Shown here in pieces: positions 16,539-25,069 of a stretch of DNA of 64,000 nt. The notes beneath the pieces are model-generated. The model worked only from the letters and a program-made list of their open reading frames with translations. It ran no database searches and was not told the DNA's origin. This DNA comes from Arthrobacter sp. Soc17.1.1.1 (GTDB taxonomy: Bacteria > Actinomycetota > Actinomycetes > Actinomycetales > Micrococcaceae). Each line of letters opens with the position of its first letter. Position 1 is the first letter of the stretch. A program made the position numbers and the translations under genes. The stretch lies in the NCBI RefSeq assembly GCF_036867195.1, contig NZ_JBAJII010000001.1, forward strand, positions 1,736,001 through 1,800,000. The letters are read 5' to 3'.

Positions 16539-16615
16539 GCTGTTCCTCCCATGACGGGTTCGTTGGTGCGCCCCATGGCGGGGCATCCGCCACGGCGAGC
16601 GCCGCGCGGAATTCT

Positions 16616-17428
16616 CTAGGTGAGGACCTCGGGTCCGGCGAAGTGCTGCGAGCGCCAGCCGATGATGGGGCCAATCTCGGAGTGCTGGTTGGCGACGATG
16701 AGGTCGAGGTAGTCGGAGCGTTCGTTGCGGCCGTCAAGGATCCGGGCGCCGCGGTCGCTGTCGCCGAACTCCTGCTCGATGGCTGCTTGGGTCTGCTCCA
16801 GCAGGTCAGGGTCGACGACATGCGCGTCGGGGCCGACGTAGGGCTTGGTGTCGCAGTCGCAGCCGGGGTGTATCGGCATGAGGTTGCCGGTGGTGTAGCG
16901 CTGCGTGGAGGCGATGACGCACAGCGCGCAGTTCTCGCGGCCGGTGAGCACCCGCCGGTGGGCGGAGAACCTGCCTCGACTCATGGTGTCGCGGGCCGCA
17001 TGCGTCTTCGAGAGCTGCAGGCCGGTGCCGACTATGTCGGTCAGGCGCGCGCCGCCGGCGGCGGCCGCTGCTGTAAGCGACTTGCCCTCGCCGAGCTTCG
17101 TGTAGACGGTGTTGAACGGCCGCTGGTAGACGGTATCCGCGTCCACGCCGCGGAGCGCTACCGTGCTTGCGGCGATCGCGCTGCCCGTCCGCACAGCCTG
17201 CTTCAGCTCGAGCTCGGACACCTGCCGAATGTACGCGTCGGTGAGGTCAGCGATCCGCTGCTGCCCAGCCTCGACCCGCGGCACCAACTGCGCGACGAGC
17301 CTCTCGTAGTCCGCGTCCCGGTAGGACCCGAGCCCACCCCACTGCCGTTCGGCGTAGGCGAGGACCCGGGCCCGCACATCGCCGACCTGGCGCCGGTAGT
17401 TCGCGTCAAGCCGTGTTTGCGGGAGCAT
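16616..17428 (-). CDS. MuF-like minor head protein
   Basis: A 270-residue protein whose ATG at 17428 is inside the end of the portal gene (22-base overlap). Long N-terminal helices are followed by a C-terminal domain with CALCVIASTQRY and HPGCDCDTKP, the cysteine/histidine signature of MuF-type head morphogenesis proteins. Such proteins attach near the portal and may enter the cell with the DNA. Confidence 0.82.
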   Translation of the reverse strand: MLPQTRLDANYRRQVGDVRARVLAYAERQWGGLGSYRDADYERLVAQLVPRVEAGQQRIADLTDAYIRQVSELELKQAVRTGSAIAASTVALRGVDADTVYQRPFNTVYTKLGEGKSLTAAAAAGGARLTDIVGTGLQLSKTHAARDTMSRGRFSAHRRVLTGRENCALCVIASTQRYTTGNLMPIHPGCDCDTKPYVGPDAHVVDPDLLEQTQAAIEQEFGDSDRGARILDGRNERSDYLDLIVANQHSEIGPIIGWRSQHFAGPEVLT

Positions 17429-18830
17429 TGAGGTCCTCCGCGAGCAGCATCTCGTCCGCAAGCTCGGCCGCGAGCTGGCGGATCTCTTCGGGCGTCTTCT
17501 GCAGGATCTCCCGCCAGATGGTCCGCTTGGCCATTGATCCCTGCGCCTGGGCGACGGCCGAGTACATATCCGAGAGCGAGTGCCGCTCAGTGGGCATCCA
17601 GCCGATGATGATCTTCGACCGGTCCGCCCGCTCCGTGTCCTCGAGAGTGAGGAAGATCAGGTAGAACAGGTCCCGCAGGGCCTGCGCAGCGCGGGTCATC
17701 TTGTCCTCAGTCGCGAAGGTCAGACCCTCCCGTGTGAAGGATGCTCCCGTCGCGGACTGGTTGTCCGGCGCGAGGATCGACAGCGGCCGGCGGGTGACCG
17801 CCGCAAGCTGCTTCACGTCGTCCTTGATGGCGGACAGGATCCCGTTCAGGTCAGCCTGGGTGGACTCCCAGATGGTGGCGTCCTTCGGGAGCTGAATCCA
17901 CGACCCGGGATCGGACGTCAGGACATCGTCGAGTGTCAGTTTCTCGGCGCCCGAGCCGTCCTCGCCGTCATCCTCGTCGTCCTCGTCTTCGTCCATGTGC
18001 ACCACGCGCTGCTTGAACGCCTGGTACAGGGTGATGACCATGCGCTGGTACACGGTGTCGTTGATGCGATTCAGCAGGTCCAGATGAGGTTCGAACTCGC
18101 CGACGCCCCGGCGGTTCCGGAACCGGACGACAGGAACCAGACTGTGGGGGAGCGGTTCGCCCGCCGCCCCACCGAAGTCCTCGTCCCAGGACCACGAGCT
18201 CTTGCTGAACAGCGGGCCGCGAGGGCTTCCCTTCGACTTCCGCGACGCGACGTAGCGCATCGCCGGGCCGAAGGCGTTGGCCTCCTCGTCCCACTGGCCC
18301 TTGATGAAGAGGAAGATGTAGTCCTTGCCCTCGTCCGGGTCGTGGAAGGTTTTGGACGCGGCGCGGATCTCCGACTGCTTCACCGGGTTGTGGATGGTGA
18401 CGACCTGGCGAGGATCCTCGCCCGTGACGATCAGCTCGTCGGAATCGGAGTCCTTGCCGACCATCATGAAGCTGTCGCCCAGCGCCAGCATGTTCTCGAT
18501 GACATCAGCGAACTCGACGTCGAGGCCGTTCTCCTTCCAGATGCGCTGCGCCTCGACATCGACTTCCTCGCCGCTCAGGGCGGTGCGGATGTCGCGGACG
18601 GTGATGCGCTCAGCCACGGACCCGACGAGGACGTCCGCGTAGTTCGTGCGGGCGGTCTTCAGGAACTCGCGGAACGACTCACGAGCGGTCTCGACGTTCG
18701 TCGGCAGGGGCGGATCCCCGATGTGGTAACTGTGCAGCAGGTTGAGGCGCTTCAGGCGCCCCACGCGCTTCTTGTCCAGCTTCGCGAGCCACCAGCCGGG
18801 ACTATTCGGAGTTTCGATGTCGATGGTCAC
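17406..18830 (-). CDS. Portal protein (SPP1 gp6-like)
   Basis: A 474-residue protein after the terminase large subunit. It has the typical portal order: N-terminal helices, a VLVGSVAERITVRDIRT segment, a central stem and C-terminal helices rich in Q and E. A strongly acidic insert (MDEDEDDEDDGEDG, about residue 280) is notable. A GGAGGTG ribosome site lies upstream. It forms the dodecameric DNA channel of the head. Confidence 0.88.
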   Translation of the reverse strand: MTIDIETPNSPGWWLAKLDKKRVGRLKRLNLLHSYHIGDPPLPTNVETARESFREFLKTARTNYADVLVGSVAERITVRDIRTALSGEEVDVEAQRIWKENGLDVEFADVIENMLALGDSFMMVGKDSDSDELIVTGEDPRQVVTIHNPVKQSEIRAASKTFHDPDEGKDYIFLFIKGQWDEEANAFGPAMRYVASRKSKGSPRGPLFSKSSWSWDEDFGGAAGEPLPHSLVPVVRFRNRRGVGEFEPHLDLLNRINDTVYQRMVITLYQAFKQRVVHMDEDEDDEDDGEDGSGAEKLTLDDVLTSDPGSWIQLPKDATIWESTQADLNGILSAIKDDVKQLAAVTRRPLSILAPDNQSATGASFTREGLTFATEDKMTRAAQALRDLFYLIFLTLEDTERADRSKIIIGWMPTERHSLSDMYSAVAQAQGSMAKRTIWREILQKTPEEIRQLAAELADEMLLAEDLNAPANTA

Positions 18831-18840
18831 AGGGCACCTC

Positions 18841-20475
18841 CTAGCGAAGTCGACGGATCACAGAGCGCTTCTTGCGGCGGGGTTTGGCGCCGCTCTTGCG
18901 GGCATCCAGGCAGGCTTTCCACGAGAGGACTCCTGCCATTGCTTGGTCGAACTTGCGGTCGAGCTCGATCTTCCCGAGCGTCCAGAGCGGCTGCCCTTGG
19001 TCGTCGAGGATCCGTAGGTCACGCCGGCCGGCATTGCCGATGTGCCGGGTGTAGTCCTCGTTCCCGGTGTGCGTGATGATTCCGGCGTCGATGGCCTCGG
19101 TGAAAGCGCGCACCGCGTAGGACATCGGGGTCTTTCGCGCCGTCCACCACTCTTCGACCTGGTCCGGGTACTTCGCGGACCAGGAGCCCATCGTCTCGGT
19201 CCAGTGCGGAGGGTCGCCGTAGAGCTTCCAGACGTTGAACCGCTTCATCAGCTCTTCGAGCTTCGCGGTGACTTCGTCCTCGTCGACTTCCCAGTCCTCG
19301 ACCTTCGGGTCTTGCTCCCACAGGAGGTCCTTGCCGCCCATCTGCAGGCCGGTCTCGATGTCGGTGACCACGAATGCAGTGGCATCCCGGAATCGGGCGC
19401 CATCGAAGCCGATCGTCACGAACGCGCCGTCGGGAATCTTCTGCTCTGGGCGGGCGAGGGTCTTCCACTTGTCGAGGTCGAAAGCCTGCGCCGCCGACTT
19501 CTGCCAGCGGTTCAGCCACACCCGCTCGAGGTACGACTTGTCGGCGCCCTTACGGTCCCACTGCCGGGCGATCGACTCGAACTGCCCGGGCCCGTACTCA
19601 CCGATTGGGCCAGTCGCTTCCGAGATCGCCGCAACCCGCAGGTCGAGGGTCGTCAGGTCCTTGTGCTCAGGGCCAGCCCAGCGGGCGAAGAAGAACATCT
19701 GCGGGTCATCGATCAGGCCCTTGTCGATGTCCTCGGCTTCCTTACGCAGGTCCTCCTGAATGGAGTTTTGCCCCGGCTGGCCCGCCGTGGATGTGTAGAG
19801 CGACCACGGGTCCTCCAGCACCCTCTTTTCGAGGTTCGCTGTCATCGTCTCGTGGGCGTTCTTCTGATTCGGTAGGTACAGGCGGTGCGGCTCGTCGAAG
19901 CACTGGAAGGTCGTCAGCGCGCCGTCGCGTGAGTTCGGCGCGTTCGATACCGGGACAACCTGGCCCTCGTTCTGGCCGCGAGCGCCCAGGCGGATGATGC
20001 GGTCGAGTCCGGAGTCGAAGAGGTCCGCGTCGGGGCCTTCCTCGACGACGTACTTTAGGACGCCGTACGCCAGCTCGGAGACCTGCTCCTCGCTGGTGGC
20101 CATCATTGGGATGTAGGGGAACATCACCGGGCGGCCGACCGGGCGGCCGTAGGCGTCGAAGCCGTCGCAGCGGGCCGGCGCCTCGGGGTGAAGCTCGGCC
20201 AAGGACACCCAAGCCGCGAACTCGGTCTTGGCGAGTCCCTTCCGCCACTCGATGCCGCCGCGCTTGAACCGGCGGCGCCCCGCGAGGCGGTGGCCTTGCG
20301 GGTACACCTCGTAGAGCCGGTAAAGGGCCGCACGTTTTTCGGGGTCGAGGATGGCCGGGCGGCCAGCGAGGGAGCCGGGGCCGAACACGCAGCGGTCCTC
20401 GATGAAGGACACGAGCTGCGGGCCGAGGGTGGGCCATGGCTGATCATCCAGCTCGGGGACAATCAGGACTGCCAC
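18841..20475 (-). CDS. Terminase large subunit
   Basis: A 544-residue packaging ATPase/nuclease starting at GTG 20475, one base after the small-subunit stop. The Walker-A-like loop is RKGLAKTE (about 78-85), the deviant form found in many actinophage terminases. TFQCFDEPHR supplies the Walker B acidic pair. The C-terminal nuclease part shows VTIGFDGARFRDATAFVVTD with the expected aspartates. It cuts and pumps DNA into the procapsid through the portal. Confidence 0.92.
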   Translation of the reverse strand: MAVLIVPELDDQPWPTLGPQLVSFIEDRCVFGPGSLAGRPAILDPEKRAALYRLYEVYPQGHRLAGRRRFKRGGIEWRKGLAKTEFAAWVSLAELHPEAPARCDGFDAYGRPVGRPVMFPYIPMMATSEEQVSELAYGVLKYVVEEGPDADLFDSGLDRIIRLGARGQNEGQVVPVSNAPNSRDGALTTFQCFDEPHRLYLPNQKNAHETMTANLEKRVLEDPWSLYTSTAGQPGQNSIQEDLRKEAEDIDKGLIDDPQMFFFARWAGPEHKDLTTLDLRVAAISEATGPIGEYGPGQFESIARQWDRKGADKSYLERVWLNRWQKSAAQAFDLDKWKTLARPEQKIPDGAFVTIGFDGARFRDATAFVVTDIETGLQMGGKDLLWEQDPKVEDWEVDEDEVTAKLEELMKRFNVWKLYGDPPHWTETMGSWSAKYPDQVEEWWTARKTPMSYAVRAFTEAIDAGIITHTGNEDYTRHIGNAGRRDLRILDDQGQPLWTLGKIELDRKFDQAMAGVLSWKACLDARKSGAKPRRKKRSVIRRLR

Positions 20476-20476
20476 G

Positions 20477-20962
20477 CTAGTTCACCGACCTCAGGATCTG
20501 TCTCGGGTCGGGCCCCTCGTCGGGTGTGCCGGCCTGGCTGTGGTCCCGGCCGCGGTCCTGGTTGCGTGTCTCGCCTTCTTCCGCGAGCGCGAACATGATG
20601 CGCAGCCGCGCGCGGTCCTCGGGGGTGGCGCCGAACTTCGCCACGCGCAGCCGGAGTTCGGACGCGAAGCGGAAGTCGCCGGACCACACGCGTGCGTGCA
20701 GGAGAGCCGTGTCGAGCAGCTCCGACCAGTCGTTCGCCGTGAACTCGGAGGCAAGCGGGGACTCGCCCCACATCTTCCACCAGCGCACCGTGACCAGCGG
20801 CCACGTGAAGCGCTTTTTCTTGCCCTCGTCGTCCGTGAAGTAGATCGTGGGCAGCTTCGGCTGCACATCCGGGGTGATGCTGATGACCCGCATGCCCTGC
20901 TGGTCTTTGTTCCGCCGGGAACGGGTGGAGGGATCCTTGCCGACAGGGCCGCGTCCTGCCAT
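20477..20962 (-). CDS. Terminase small subunit
   Basis: A 161-residue protein starting MAGRGPVGKDPSTRSRRNKD, a basic N-terminus typical of actinophage small terminases, then FTWPLVTVRWWKMWGESPLA and a helical part with LRLRVAKFGATPEDRARLR. It recognises packaging sites and recruits the large subunit, whose gene begins one base downstream. Confidence 0.85.
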   Translation of the reverse strand: MAGRGPVGKDPSTRSRRNKDQQGMRVISITPDVQPKLPTIYFTDDEGKKKRFTWPLVTVRWWKMWGESPLASEFTANDWSELLDTALLHARVWSGDFRFASELRLRVAKFGATPEDRARLRIMFALAEEGETRNQDRGRDHSQAGTPDEGPDPRQILRSVN

Positions 20963-21047
20963 GACTCACCCCCTAGTGATGCTCGGTGTCGCCGCGATGA
21001 AGTATGTAGGGTCTGAGAGATGCCAGTCCGATGAAAGGGTCTCGACC

Positions 21048-21281
21048 GTGAATGAACTGAAGCTTGTGCTCTGGCGGTTTCCGTCTACGCAGATCCCCAA
21101 GGAGGCCGGCAGCCTACAGGTCCTAGACTTCGACTTAGCTAGCATTCCGGGTCTCGCAGAGCACCTGAGCGCCGGGTGGACTGTTGTCAGCCACACTTTC
21201 GAGCGAGTCGACGGCGATGGCTTGATCACCCTGTTCCTCAACAGGCCCATCGAAGTCCCCGCCGCCCCTTACGGTCTCTAG
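21048..21281 (+). CDS. Lone rightward small gene (moron candidate)
   Basis: A 77-residue protein from GTG at 21048 (starts MNELKLVLWRFPSTQIPKEA). It is the only rightward gene within the late region and is flanked on both sides by leftward genes. A TATGTAGGGT stretch about 45 bases upstream could supply its own promoter. The protein looks like a compact alpha/beta domain with VVSHTFERVDGDGLITLFLN. I do not recognise the family. Orientation and position suggest a moron expressed from the lysogen. Confidence 0.65.
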   Translation: MNELKLVLWRFPSTQIPKEAGSLQVLDFDLASIPGLAEHLSAGWTVVSHTFERVDGDGLITLFLNRPIEVPAAPYGL

Positions 21282-21321
21282 CCGGCCCTCAAGCGTTGCG
21301 TCACCGTCGCATTCGTCTGGC

Positions 21322-21900
21322 CTAGACGAGCTGTAGCTCGATGTTGGTCGAGAGGGTTCCGGCTCGAATGGTGTGACCGGTGACGGTGATGTATCGGCCG
21401 GCGCTGTAAAACTCGACGCTCAATCCGTCGACGCTGGTGCGGCGCCCGGGTCCGGCGGGCGCCGTGCCCCAGAGATGGAGGCCGGTGCCGGAGGGCGAGA
21501 GCTCGACCCACGCGGTCGGGAATCGGTCCATGAGCGCCTGCGCCTGCGCGTTCGGCTTCCCGTCCACCAGGCAGTCGTCGAGGTCGATGCAGGACACTCC
21601 GTCGCCATTCAGGACGAACCCTAGCCCGACGCCCACACGGGATGCTTTCGCCGCGGTGTAGTCAGTCCAGGTGGCCGGGTCGGTTGAGGATGCATGACGG
21701 CCGGTGAGTGTCATCGGTACCTTGTCGACGCGGCCGCGTCGCTCGACAAGGTCCCACCGAACCCACCGGTCGAGGCGCCTCAGTTCGGCTGGGATCGGGG
21801 CGCGGTTTGCGTACACCCTGCATTTCGCAGAACAGAAGCGCGCGTCACTCCGAAGCAAATTCAGAGGGGCTGAACAATGCGCACAGGATCGTTTCGTCAT
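21322..21900 (-). CDS. Stand-alone prim-pol (archaeo-eukaryotic primase-like) domain protein
   Basis: A 192-residue protein. A small zinc ribbon (C6, C9, C23, C27) comes first, then WVRWDLVERRGRVDKVPM, the metal-binding IDLDD (106-109), SPSGTGLHLW (about 135-144) and RYITVTGH (about 169-176). These are the motifs of the bifunctional primase/polymerase N-terminal domain usually fused to a D5/SF3 helicase. Here the protein ends right after the domain, so the helicase part is absent. It may prime phage DNA replication with a host helicase. The location in the late region, not with replication genes, is odd. Confidence 0.78.
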   Translation of the reverse strand: MTKRSCAHCSAPLNLLRSDARFCSAKCRVYANRAPIPAELRRLDRWVRWDLVERRGRVDKVPMTLTGRHASSTDPATWTDYTAAKASRVGVGLGFVLNGDGVSCIDLDDCLVDGKPNAQAQALMDRFPTAWVELSPSGTGLHLWGTAPAGPGRRTSVDGLSVEFYSAGRYITVTGHTIRAGTLSTNIELQLV

Positions 21901-22145
21901 GCCCTCATTCTACCCTTTTGTTACGCATAATCCGCGCTATCAAGCGGAAGCAAGAAAGGCGATCCCGCGAGCGCCTATAGGCGTTTTCCGGTGGGTGGAA
22001 TGACTCGGGGCGGCGAATTAGGCGATATGCGGGCAATTTGCGGCCGCGGGTGCCAGAAATACCCAGACCCGTACAAACAGAAAGTTGCAGCACCTCTCCG
22101 TAAGAGCAACGGGAGTGGGGGAGGGGGGGGTAGGCCCCTGGGGTG
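21901..22145. other. Non-coding gap next to HNH gene, candidate cos region
   Basis: No convincing gene on either strand. The gap contains an 8-base G run (22123-22130) after GAGTGGGGG, and AT-richer DNA near 21900-21960. In many actinophages with HNH genes and small/large terminase the cohesive end lies in this area, so a cos site is possible but not shown. Confidence 0.35.
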
Positions 22146-22514
22146 TCACCCGCCGGCGGATTCGTACTCGGACCGAAGCCGGCGCCGCCCTTCGGCCGCC
22201 TCCTGTTGCGTCTTGTCCCGGTGGCACGGCGAGCAGGCAGCCTGCCCGTTGTCCAGCGTGGTCGTGCCGCCGAAAGCCTCGGCCAGGATGTGGTCCGCCT
22301 CGGTGGCTCGGTAGGTGCACCGCGGTCCGCGGATCTTGCACTGGCCCTTGTCTCGAGCGAGTACCGCCGACCGCCATGCCTTGTGCTCGCCGGTTGCCGT
22401 TCGCGGTGTGCCCTCGCGCTGCCAGTTCACCGTGGTGTGCTCGGGACAGTAGCGCTTGCCGACGACTCGCGTCTCGCACTGATGGTCCGCGCATTTCTTC
22501 GGAGCTCTTGGCAT
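22146..22514 (-). CDS. HNH endonuclease
   Basis: A 122-residue protein. Two N-terminal cysteine motifs (CADHQC, YCPEH) precede the HNH core RATEADHILAEAFGG, then CSPCHRDKT with the closing Cys-x-x-Cys-His. HNH proteins beside terminase genes are needed for cos cutting and packaging in several phage groups. It is the first gene of the leftward late block. Confidence 0.88.
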   Translation of the reverse strand: MPRAPKKCADHQCETRVVGKRYCPEHTTVNWQREGTPRTATGEHKAWRSAVLARDKGQCKIRGPRCTYRATEADHILAEAFGGTTTLDNGQAACSPCHRDKTQQEAAEGRRRLRSEYESAGG

Positions 22515-22550
22515 TGCACGTCCTGCCGAATAGCAATTGCTGGTGGCACA

Positions 22551-22590
22551 GCTGAGGCCCGGGAACTATGTGAGTTCACCGGGCCTCAGC
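22551..22590. terminator. Stem-loop upstream of the HNH gene
   Basis: Arms 22551-22562 (GCTGAGGCCCGG) and 22579-22590 form a 12-bp perfect stem; GAACT/AGTTC inside can extend it past a bulge. It lies in a 248-base gap between the early and late blocks. It may be a terminator or a processing site. Confidence 0.5.
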
Positions 22591-22718
22591 ATTTGGAGAC
22601 ACTTCTCCGAAGCCCTCCCAGAATAGCGCGAAGCAATTGCGTTTAACAACTGCTACCGCGCATTCATCGGTCGCGGCTTGTGGCGCCGCGCGCTTGGGCC
22701 TCGTTCGGGGTGTCCTTG

Positions 22719-22757
22719 ATCCGGGAGGGGGTACACATTGTGTACCCCCTCCCGGAT
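22719..22757. terminator. 19-bp perfect palindrome at the end of the early operon
   Basis: Arms 22719-22737 and 22739-22757 are perfect inverted repeats with one central base (core GGGGTACACA / TGTGTACCCC). It begins six bases past the stop of the last early gene (22763). In RNA it gives a very stable hairpin on either strand and probably ends the leftward early transcript. No U-tract is present. A protein-binding role is the alternative. Confidence 0.7.
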
Positions 22758-22762
22758 GTTAC

Positions 22763-22972
22763 TTACCCTGCCCCGGGGTCTGATGAATCAGGGGGTGGGG
22801 CATCGGGGTAGGAGACGGTGTCGTTGAGATAGTGGCGCTTGATCCGAACTCCGTGGCCGGCGGTAGCTTCGTGAACCGCCAGATTCCCTTGGGTGTACGA
22901 GGCGCCGCACTGGGGGCACGCACTGAGTCCTTCTCCGATCGGCCGAAGGGTCTGAGGCGCCAGTCGCGTCAT
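22763..22972 (-). CDS. Small zinc-finger protein, last early gene
   Basis: A 69-residue protein with SACPQCGASYTQGNLAVHEA followed by H at the end of TAGHG, a C2H2-type finger layout. The ATG at 22972 overlaps the upstream stop, with a GTG three bases earlier as an alternative. Probably DNA- or protein-binding; target unknown. Confidence 0.7.
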   Translation of the reverse strand: MTRLAPQTLRPIGEGLSACPQCGASYTQGNLAVHEATAGHGVRIKRHYLNDTVSYPDAPPPDSSDPGAG

Positions 22973-23634
22973 CACGCACCACCTTCCTTCGCCTGGTTGT
23001 TGGCGCTGATCTGCTCGGAGAGGTTGACCAGTTCCAGTCCGGGCCAGTGCTTGCCGCAGATGGCGCACTCGGCGTACGGGCCGTCGTCGTCGGTGCTGAT
23101 GTGGAGTGCGGTCTTCCTCGTGCGCTCGCCGTCGTCCTCGACGAAGTGGAACGCGGTCTTGCACTCCGGGCAGGTACCGGCCAGAGGGATCACCTTTTTC
23201 GGGTCGAAGAGCGCCTCGATAGATCGCTTCCACCCAAGCACGATCTTCTCTGCCTCGACCAGCGTCTCCCTACTCATTCTGGCCCGAGCTGCCCAGTACT
23301 GAATGCGGTCCTCGAGGTCGTACGACCGGAGCGGCCTCGTGTCCTTGTGGGTCCAGTAAAGGAAGCCTGCCTGCTCGTCGATCTCCCGGTATAGGTCGAA
23401 GGCGTTGAGCGCCAGCGGTGATGGCCGGCCACCACTGCCGCCGGTCCCTCCTTCCATGCCCGGGGTCTTGGCCCGGCGCAGCTGCACGAGAAGCGGGTCC
23501 GCCATGACCCACCTCGTCACGGTCCCGCCGTTCGGCCCGTCGCACTCGATGCCGTGCGGTGTCTCGTTCACCAGGAGGGAGATCGCTTCATCGAGCTTCT
23601 GGGTGTTCAGTCCCTCTGGCCGTGAGCCGCTCAT
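22972..23634 (-). CDS. Zinc-ribbon protein of unknown function
   Basis: A 220-residue protein from ATG at 23634. The N-terminal half is helical. Two Cys pairs (CPEC about 165, CAIC about 201, spaced by an acidic stretch) suggest a zinc ribbon that reads AGTCPECKTAFHFVEDDGE. Proteins of this layout are common in actinophage early operons, beside VRR-NUC genes. Function unknown; the gene overlaps both neighbours by a few bases. Confidence 0.75.
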   Translation of the reverse strand: MSGSRPEGLNTQKLDEAISLLVNETPHGIECDGPNGGTVTRWVMADPLLVQLRRAKTPGMEGGTGGSGGRPSPLALNAFDLYREIDEQAGFLYWTHKDTRPLRSYDLEDRIQYWAARARMSRETLVEAEKIVLGWKRSIEALFDPKKVIPLAGTCPECKTAFHFVEDDGERTRKTALHISTDDDGPYAECAICGKHWPGLELVNLSEQISANNQAKEGGA

Positions 23635-23987
23635 GGGTTCACTCCTTGCAGTGCACGCTGGATGGATTCGTTGGCCCAGTCCTCGGGGCGCTTGATGCCA
23701 ACGGTGACGCCGGCGGTTCGCAGTGCAGTGATCCACACGAGCTGCGCCGGGGTCGCTCGGCCCTTCTTGCTCTTGAGCTCCCAGATGATGAGGCGGTGGC
23801 GGACAGGGTGCACCAGGACGAGGTCCGGCCATCCCGGATCCGACCGGCGGCTGTCATGGGTGTGATAGACCAGCCAGCCAAGTTCCTTCGCCAGCTGCGT
23901 GATCTTGTCCTGCAGCTGCTGTTCGGTCCACTCGTTGCACATCTTCAGCCGGTGCTCGGCGGCGGTCAGGACGGGGAAGCGTGTCAC
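23631..23987 (-). CDS. VRR-NUC domain nuclease
   Basis: A 118-residue protein from GTG at 23987 with an AAGGAG ribosome site. The motifs SDPGWPDLVLVHP, IIWELKSKKGRATPAQ match the PD-(D/E)xK-like VRR-NUC fold (G-x-PD, then E-x-K, then Q). Stand-alone VRR-NUC proteins are common in phages and are thought to act on branched replication or recombination DNA. Confidence 0.85.
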   Translation of the reverse strand: MTRFPVLTAAEHRLKMCNEWTEQQLQDKITQLAKELGWLVYHTHDSRRSDPGWPDLVLVHPVRHRLIIWELKSKKGRATPAQLVWITALRTAGVTVGIKRPEDWANESIQRALQGVNP

Positions 23988-25069
23988 TGGTTCTCCTTGA
24001 TGCATGTTCGGCACGGCTGCTCTTCGCCGTGGATGTCGCACGTCGTCTCGTCTACCTCGGATCTCTTCCCCTGCCAGCCATGCCAAGGAGATCCCTGAGT
24101 ACCTACTGCTGGGACAGGTGGAGCTTCACCAGCGTGATGAGGGTTAGCCAGCTTCTGGTCCTGGGGTCTTCCTTTGCCACGTCCTCGTCTTCTGTTTCGA
24201 GGCTTAGGTGAGGAGCTGGCTGGGTGACCTGGCACAGACCCATTACTTGACCCTGCCCCGCCCTGCCCTACCCCAGCCCTGCCCACCCGCTCGCCCTCGT
24301 GCGCGCGCCCGAGGAGACGTTTCGTGTCAGGTATCTGGCTGATATCTGTCTGATCCTGCGGCTTGATCTGCGCGGCGGGCGTCTCAGAGGCAGCGAGTGC
24401 TGGCGAGACAGTCTCCTGTAGGCCTGCGGCACGCGGAGCGGGCAGCAGCGTCATGCCGGCCTGCTCGGGCGTCTTCGCGGCCTTACGGCGGTTGCAGTCC
24501 CAGCACGCCAAGACGACGTTCACAGCGCCCACAGCCTTACGTGGGTCGACGTGGTCCATCGTCGGCCGGAAGTCGGACTTCCGGTCGGACCGGTGCAGGT
24601 CGCGAGCGCAGTAGCGGCAGCGGCCACGGGTGGGGTTGTTCGGGTCGTCAATGCAGTCGCGCGCCCATACGGCGGCGATGAGCTCGGCGCTCTTGAGCTC
24701 CTTGCTCTTGTCGCGCTTGACCTTGACGGTGTCTCCGCGGGCGTAGCCCAGGGCGAACCAGTCATGGAAGAGGTACTGGCCGGGCTCTACTGCGGGGCAG
24801 CGTTCACACTCGTGCGACTCAGCGTGCCAGAGCCCAGCGGCGACCAGGTGGTCGGCGAGCCTCAGCGCGACGTCGTAGTTGAGCATGATGCTGACGAGGT
24901 CCTCGACGGACACGACACCATCGGTGAGGGCAGCCTGGGAGAGTCCCCCGGCCATCATCCACATACCGAGGGCTGCCGGGCCTTCGAGGTCATTGCGCAG
25001 CGCGGTACGGGCCAGCTGCTGCGCCTTCCTATTCACCGGCATCTGGTCGTCGATCATGAAGTACGGCAT
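23984..25069 (-). CDS. HNH-domain protein with N-terminal helical domain
   Basis: A 361-residue protein from ATG at 25069. The first ~110 residues (MPYFMIDDQMPVNRKAQQLA) resemble N-terminal domains of phage replication-initiator proteins. The middle holds an HNH core: CRYCARDLHRSDRKSDFRPT, then DHVDP and CWDCNRRK. The C-terminal ~130 residues are Pro/Gly/Arg-rich and likely disordered, ending with CDIHGEEQPCRTC. This domain pairing suggests a replication protein that gained a nuclease, or a nuclease with a DNA-binding front. Confidence 0.8.
   Translation of the reverse strand: MPYFMIDDQMPVNRKAQQLARTALRNDLEGPAALGMWMMAGGLSQAALTDGVVSVEDLVSIMLNYDVALRLADHLVAAGLWHAESHECERCPAVEPGQYLFHDWFALGYARGDTVKVKRDKSKELKSAELIAAVWARDCIDDPNNPTRGRCRYCARDLHRSDRKSDFRPTMDHVDPRKAVGAVNVVLACWDCNRRKAAKTPEQAGMTLLPAPRAAGLQETVSPALAASETPAAQIKPQDQTDISQIPDTKRLLGRAHEGERVGRAGVGQGGAGSSNGSVPGHPASSSPKPRNRRRGRGKGRPQDQKLANPHHAGEAPPVPAVGTQGSPWHGWQGKRSEVDETTCDIHGEEQPCRTCIKENQ

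Noticed and set aside
22018..22536. 172-codon minus-strand open frame over the HNH gene
   Set aside because: It is in another frame on the same strand as the clear HNH gene and includes the G-run gap; product is low complexity.
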